A stretch of 24,605 bases of DNA from Lichenicola sp964248625 (lineage in GTDB: Bacteria; Pseudomonadota; Alphaproteobacteria; Acetobacterales; Acetobacteraceae). Numbering within the stretch: position 1 is the stretch's first letter; every line of letters begins with the position of its first letter. The notes under the pieces were generated by a model. That model ran no database searches, was not told where the DNA came from, and worked only from the letters and a program-made list of their open reading frames with translations. Below are positions 21,356 through 24,605 of the stretch, piece after piece. The stretch is taken from positions 1 through 24,605 of the forward strand of contig CAXTZG010000054.1 of the NCBI GenBank assembly GCA_964248625.1, read 5' to 3'. Position numbers and translations under genes: made by a program.

Positions 21356-22270
21356 TCAGGCGCCGCTGTCGGATCCGGCACTCGTTCCGGGAGCCGCATA
21401 GGCGCTGCCGTCTTCCGCACGGGCCGGATGCATCTCGTAGTGGGGATGCTTCGGGTGTGCCACCTGATCGAAGCTGATCGCCAGCAGGTCCAGCGCATCG
21501 CGCATCGGCTGTCCTGCCACGGCAAGTCCGTGGCCGCTGAGCAGGACCTCCGGCTGCAGCGATGCCAGCATCACCACGGACTCGCGCGCGCGGGGCCAGT
21601 CCTGCGTGAAATACATTGGCGGCCCGTGCAGCTCGGTGCGAGCCAGCGCCACCGCATAGACCGATTCCTGGGCGGTGGTGATGACCGCATCGGCGGAAAG
21701 CAGCGTCTTGTCGGAGTCGCGCCACAACGACACGTGGCCGACCGAGTGTCCGGGCGTATGCAGCCATCGCCAGCCCGGCATCTTCGGCACGGTGCCATCC
21801 TCCGGCAGGGCCCGCAGCCGGACCGAGACATTCACCGGACCGCGCGGATACAGCGAGGCGGCCAGGGTCATGACGCCGCCACCGATCCTGGTGTCGGGTT
21901 CCGGGTATGCCGCCGTGCCGTCCAGATAGGGATGCTCCAGGATGTGCGCATAGACCGGCACGTCCCAGCGTTCGGCGAGGTCTTCCAGGGCGCCGACATG
22001 ATCGAAGTGCCCATGGGTCAGGATGATCGCGGCCGGCCGCGACATCACGCCGAAGCGGTGCGCCGCCGCGCTGACGATCGCCTCGGTCGCGCCGGGCAGC
22101 CCGGCATCGATCAGCACCCAGCCCCGGTCCGGCGCGCCGGCCGGCCCGTAGAACGCGACATTCACCAGGGTCAGCCGGCGATAGGCGAGATCGGGCAGCA
22201 CCTCGATCACGGCGCCGCCGGTGTCGGTGCCGATGACGGCGGATGCGGCGAGCGGGATCTGCTGGACCAT
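21356..22270 (-). CDS. MBL-fold metallo-hydrolase
   Basis: 304-aa metallo-beta-lactamase fold hydrolase, probably with two zinc ions. Metal-binding motif H86-G-H88-F-D90-H91 in ILTHGHFDHVGAL, His in LHTPGHSVGHVSLW, Asp in KTLLSADAVI, and His in VLLSGHGLAVAG. The overall arrangement resembles lactonase-like or glyoxalase II-like MBL enzymes, but the substrate cannot be told. No signal peptide, so cytoplasmic. The ATG at 22270 follows GGAGG at 5 nt; a GTG 12 nt further upstream overlaps that site and is rejected. The C-terminus is a short low-complexity tail (APGTSAGSDSGA). Single gene between two unrelated units. Confidence 0.9.
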   Translation of the reverse strand: MVQQIPLAASAVIGTDTGGAVIEVLPDLAYRRLTLVNVAFYGPAGAPDRGWVLIDAGLPGATEAIVSAAAHRFGVMSRPAAIILTHGHFDHVGALEDLAERWDVPVYAHILEHPYLDGTAAYPEPDTRIGGGVMTLAASLYPRGPVNVSVRLRALPEDGTVPKMPGWRWLHTPGHSVGHVSLWRDSDKTLLSADAVITTAQESVYAVALARTELHGPPMYFTQDWPRARESVVMLASLQPEVLLSGHGLAVAGQPMRDALDLLAISFDQVAHPKHPHYEMHPARAEDGSAYAAPGTSAGSDSGA

Positions 22271-22335
22271 CGTTGCCTCCACACGGTTGCCCGAGGTTCA
22301 CGCGGGCCGCGCCGCCCGGTTGCAGCCCGGGCGGC

Positions 22336-22914
22336 TCACAATGCCGCCGCCGAACCAAGATCCCGTGCGACCGGTTCCGCCAGCCGGACCAGCAGCGCCC
22401 CCATGGCGGCCACCTCCGCCGGGTCGCCGGACGCGACGCCCGTCGTCACCAGCCGCGCCCGCTTGTGCGCCAGCACCATCGCCGGCCGGGTCGTTTCCAC
22501 CGTCCAGTCGGCGTCCAGCGTCAGCGTGCCGGCGGCATCGAGCTCGAAACGGCCGATGCTCAGCTCGACGCGCCGGTAGTCGGGCTGCAGCGGCGACGCC
22601 GTGATCACCGCCGCCTGCGGCAGCAGCGCCTGCAGGTCAGCCGCGAAAGCCTGGCGTATGCCGACGGAAAGCCGTTCCGCCCAGCGTCCGTTCGGGCTCG
22701 CCACCAGCAGCGCACCCTGGCGCTGCTGGATGTCGCGGCTGTCCAGGTAGTCCGGCACCAGCACCGGACGCACCTCGATCACCGCCGCCGGCAGCGCCTG
22801 TGCCGCGAACGGGGCGTCGTCGACCGGCGGCCTGCCCAGCACATAGGTGCGCAGCGCGGGCGCCGCGCAGCCGGCCGGCAGCAGCGCCAGCAACACGATG
22901 ACGAGCCGTCTCAT
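22336..22914 (-). CDS. ABC-type transport auxiliary lipoprotein (PqiC-like)
   Basis: 192-aa lipoprotein of the ABC_trans_aux/PqiC family. Signal peptide with lipobox LPAGC (lipidated Cys16), then TYVLGRPPV at the start of the domain, VIEVRPVLVPDYLDSRDIQQRQG (the conserved segment with YLDS/R-IV pattern), NGRWAERLSVGIRQAFAADLQALLP, and a C-terminal helix. Members work with MCE-type lipid transporters, usually from the outer membrane inner leaflet. The ATG overlaps the MCE gene stop by 4 nt, so it is the last gene of the transporter operon in this window. Confidence 0.88.
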   Translation of the reverse strand: MRRLVIVLLALLPAGCAAPALRTYVLGRPPVDDAPFAAQALPAAVIEVRPVLVPDYLDSRDIQQRQGALLVASPNGRWAERLSVGIRQAFAADLQALLPQAAVITASPLQPDYRRVELSIGRFELDAAGTLTLDADWTVETTRPAMVLAHKRARLVTTGVASGDPAEVAAMGALLVRLAEPVARDLGSAAAL

Positions 22915-23897
22915 CGCGCGCGTCCCCGCAGCACCAGCGATGGATCGTGCTCGACGTCGTGGGCGATGCCGCGCAGGCTTTCGGCGGCTGCGGCCAAGTC
23001 GCGCAGGCTGGCCTCGAGATTGAGCCGCACCTCGGAACGGTCGCCGGCAAGCGCGGTCATGGTGGCCGACAGCGTGCGCGCATTGTCCGCAGCCTGGTTG
23101 GCGGTGGCCAGCAGCCGCTTCACCTCCGGGCCTCGCGCCGCCACCTGCGTCCTGAGCGCAGCCGACAGCGAGTCGTAGTGCGCGATCATCGCCAGCGCAT
23201 GCTCGCGCACCGTCTCCACCGACCGGTCGATCAGCGGCCCGGTATCGTGCAGCCCGTCCGCGGTGACCTGCAGGCTGGCGATCAGCGGCGGCAGGCTGGC
23301 GTCGAGCGTGTCGGCCAGGCGCTCGGCGGCGTGCAGGGTGCGCTGCGTGCTGTCGGCGAGGTCGCGCAGCGGCAGCTTCGGGATCTGGTCGCGCAGCCGC
23401 TCGAAGTCTGACTCCACCGCCGGGATCTCCACCAGGCTGCCGGCATAGCCGGAGAACACGGCACCCGAGTTCGGCTTCAGGTCCAGGTCGACCCCCATCT
23501 GCCCGGTCACGAAGCTCTNNNNNNNNNNNNNNNNNNNNNNNNNNNNNNNNNNNNCGCGCAGGCCCGCCGCAACGAGCCGGGCGAGATCGAGCCGCCCGGA
23601 CGCCGACGGCTGGTCCAGCATCACGCGGCCCGGATCGAGCTGCAGCGTGACGGGGATGCGCGCCTGCAGGTCCTGCGGGTTCACATGCAGCGAGACCGCC
23701 TCCACCGAGCCTACGCGGACGCCCCGGAAGGTCACCGGCGCGCCCGGTCCGAGTCCGGCAACCCCGTCATGGAAATAGATCACCGCGCGATCCACCGGGG
23801 TCAGCAGATGCAGCCGGCCGAAGACCAGCACCGCCCCGATCGCCAGCCCGATTCCGACCAGCACGAACAGCCCGACCAGTGTCTGCCTAGCCGCCAT
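22911..23897 (-). CDS. MlaD-family MCE protein, periplasmic subunit of lipid transporter (contains an N gap)
   Basis: 328 codons as given. One N-terminal transmembrane helix (about residues 6-27, TLVGLFVLVGIGLAIGAVLVFG), then a single MCE domain (about 36-115: VIYFHDGVAGLGPGAPVTFRGVRVGSV), followed by a long helical region rich in Ala and Leu that could form a coiled-coil channel. Such proteins form hexameric rings passing phospholipids between membranes. The ATG at 23897 has GGAGG 5 nt upstream; a GTG at 23903 overlaps that ribosome site. It overlaps the ATPase gene by 11 nt. A 36-nt run of N (23519-23554) falls between AAGLR and SFVTGQM; frame is kept, but related proteins have about six residues there rather than thirteen. 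Confidence 0.9.
   Translation of the reverse strand: MAARQTLVGLFVLVGIGLAIGAVLVFGRLHLLTPVDRAVIYFHDGVAGLGPGAPVTFRGVRVGSVEAVSLHVNPQDLQARIPVTLQLDPGRVMLDQPSASGRLDLARLVAAGLRXXXXXXXXXXXXXSFVTGQMGVDLDLKPNSGAVFSGYAGSLVEIPAVESDFERLRDQIPKLPLRDLADSTQRTLHAAERLADTLDASLPPLIASLQVTADGLHDTGPLIDRSVETVREHALAMIAHYDSLSAALRTQVAARGPEVKRLLATANQAADNARTLSATMTALAGDRSEVRLNLEASLRDLAAAAESLRGIAHDVEHDPSLVLRGRAR
23519..23554. other. Assembly gap (36 N) inside the MCE protein gene
   Basis: Undetermined bases, in frame on both sides. Partial flanking codons suggest Ala before and Gln or Lys after the gap. The usual family segment of about six residues (AQLQSQ-like) would need about 15 nt, so the gap length is probably an estimate. 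Confidence 0.95.
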
Positions 23898-24605
23898 CGG
23901 CACCTCCCGCCCGCGCGCCGGCCCGCTCGTCCGCCGGCCGCTCGCGACGCATGAAGGCCTGCACCGCGGGATCGGCGCAACCGTCGCGCAGGGCTGCGGG
24001 CGATCCGGTGGCGATCACCGTCTGGCTGTCGCCATCGAGGAACGCCCCGTCATCGGCGATCGCGAACAGGCTCGGCAGCTCGTGGCTGACCAGCACCACG
24101 GTGGCGCCGAGGCTCTCGCGCAGCTCCAGGATCAGGTCGTCCAGGCGGCGCGCGGTGACCGGATCGAGGCCGGCCGACGGCTCGTCGAAGAACAGCACCT
24201 CGGGATCGAGCGCCAGCGCGCGCGCAAGCCCGGCGCGCTTGCGCATGCCGCCGCTGAGCTCCGACGGCATCCGGTCCGCGACCGCCTCCAGCCCGACCAG
24301 CGCCAGCTTGAAGCGCACCAGGTCGGCGATCGTCGCGGCCTTGGCCTGGGTGAACAGCCTGAGCGGCAGCGCCACGTTCTCGGCCACCGTTAGCGAGCTC
24401 CACAGCGCCGAGCTCTGGAACAGCACGCCGAAGCGGCGATTGATCGCCAGCCGCCGGTCCTCGCTGGCGTCCCAGTAGCTTTCGTTGTCGATCAGCACCC
24501 GGCCGGCGAGCGGCCGCAGCAGCCCGAACAGCGCCTTCAGCACGGTGCTCTTGCCGCAGCCGCTGGCGCCCATCAGCGCGAAGATCGAGCCGTGCCGGAT
24601 GCGCA
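23887..24605 (-). CDS. MlaF-type ABC transporter ATP-binding protein (5' end outside window)
   Basis: ATPase of an Mla/Pqi-like lipid transport system at the inner membrane. The visible part covers nearly all of the nucleotide-binding domain: Walker A GASGCGKST, Q-loop FGVLFQSSALWSSLTVAENV, signature LSGGMRKRAGLARALALDP, Walker B VLFFDEPSAGLDP, D-loop and H-loop VLVSHELPS. FQSSALW and MRKR are typical of the MlaF group. The start lies beyond the right edge; the frame is still open at 24605 (an internal ATG exists at 24573 inside the Walker A region and is not the start). Overlaps the MCE gene. The permease gene (MlaE-like) is expected further upstream. Confidence 0.94.
   Translation of the reverse strand, partial: RIRHGSIFALMGASGCGKSTVLKALFGLLRPLAGRVLIDNESYWDASEDRRLAINRRFGVLFQSSALWSSLTVAENVALPLRLFTQAKAATIADLVRFKLALVGLEAVADRMPSELSGGMRKRAGLARALALDPEVLFFDEPSAGLDPVTARRLDDLILELRESLGATVVLVSHELPSLFAIADDGAFLDGDSQTVIATGSPAALRDGCADPAVQAFMRRERPADERAGARAGGADGG

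Noticed and set aside
1..24605. Mobile elements, CRISPR arrays, tRNA genes, toxin-antitoxin or defence systems
   Set aside because: No transposase, integrase, evenly spaced repeats, CCA-ended cloverleaf or defence-type domain was seen on either strand.

Overview
The window comes from a GC-rich alphaproteobacterium, most likely of the family Acetobacteraceae. The evidence is the protein make-up: a Hint-domain surface-type protein of the kind expanded in that family, an rnpB next to mraZ-rsmH-ftsL, a Tat-type bc1 Rieske protein, a DUF4142 lipoprotein and a CobA of the alphaproteobacterial type. The genus cannot be named from the sequence. Two runs of N (47 nt and 36 nt) interrupt coding genes, so this is a draft or scaffolded assembly.

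Layout. Minus strand, 1-2146: the start of the division and cell-wall cluster, mraZ, rsmH and a partial ftsL, transcribed off the left edge. Upstream lie three TGGGN repeats at 10-bp spacing (a candidate MraZ operator) and, on the same strand, the RNase P RNA gene (2500-2930). Next is a 755-residue Hint-domain protein (2982-5249), then an unknown single-pass membrane protein and a solitary Rieske protein (5524-6686). On the plus strand follow an NtaA/DmoA-type flavin monooxygenase and a PAS-PAS-GGDEF-EAL cyclic-di-GMP protein, converging on a stand-alone ModE-type regulator. The minus-strand pair DUF423-rlmM follows (the same pair as ygdD-rlmM in E. coli), and divergent from it a prolyl aminopeptidase.

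The plus strand from 13842 to 15394 carries a DUF4142 lipoprotein with a general-stress-type promoter and a strong terminator, an ABM-domain protein and a PduO-type cobalamin adenosyltransferase. Convergent to these is cobA, giving a small corrinoid group. Divergent from cobA are ferredoxin-NADP reductase and glutathione reductase. Then come small genes (DUF1488, a 63-aa unknown), a secreted GH128-like glycosidase on the minus strand, a 55-aa lipoprotein with a second stress-type promoter, an MBL-fold hydrolase, and at the right edge an Mla/Pqi-type lipid transporter operon (ATPase, MCE protein, auxiliary lipoprotein) running in from outside the window.

Most of this is ordinary housekeeping sequence. 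I see no CRISPR array, transposon, integrase, prophage, toxin-antitoxin pair, tRNA, or obvious new defence or biosynthetic system. The points most worth a second look are the Hint-domain protein, the unknown membrane protein paired with an orphan Rieske subunit, the apparent lack of an ordinary start codon for rsmH, the MraZ-box array, and the two candidate EcfG-type promoters.
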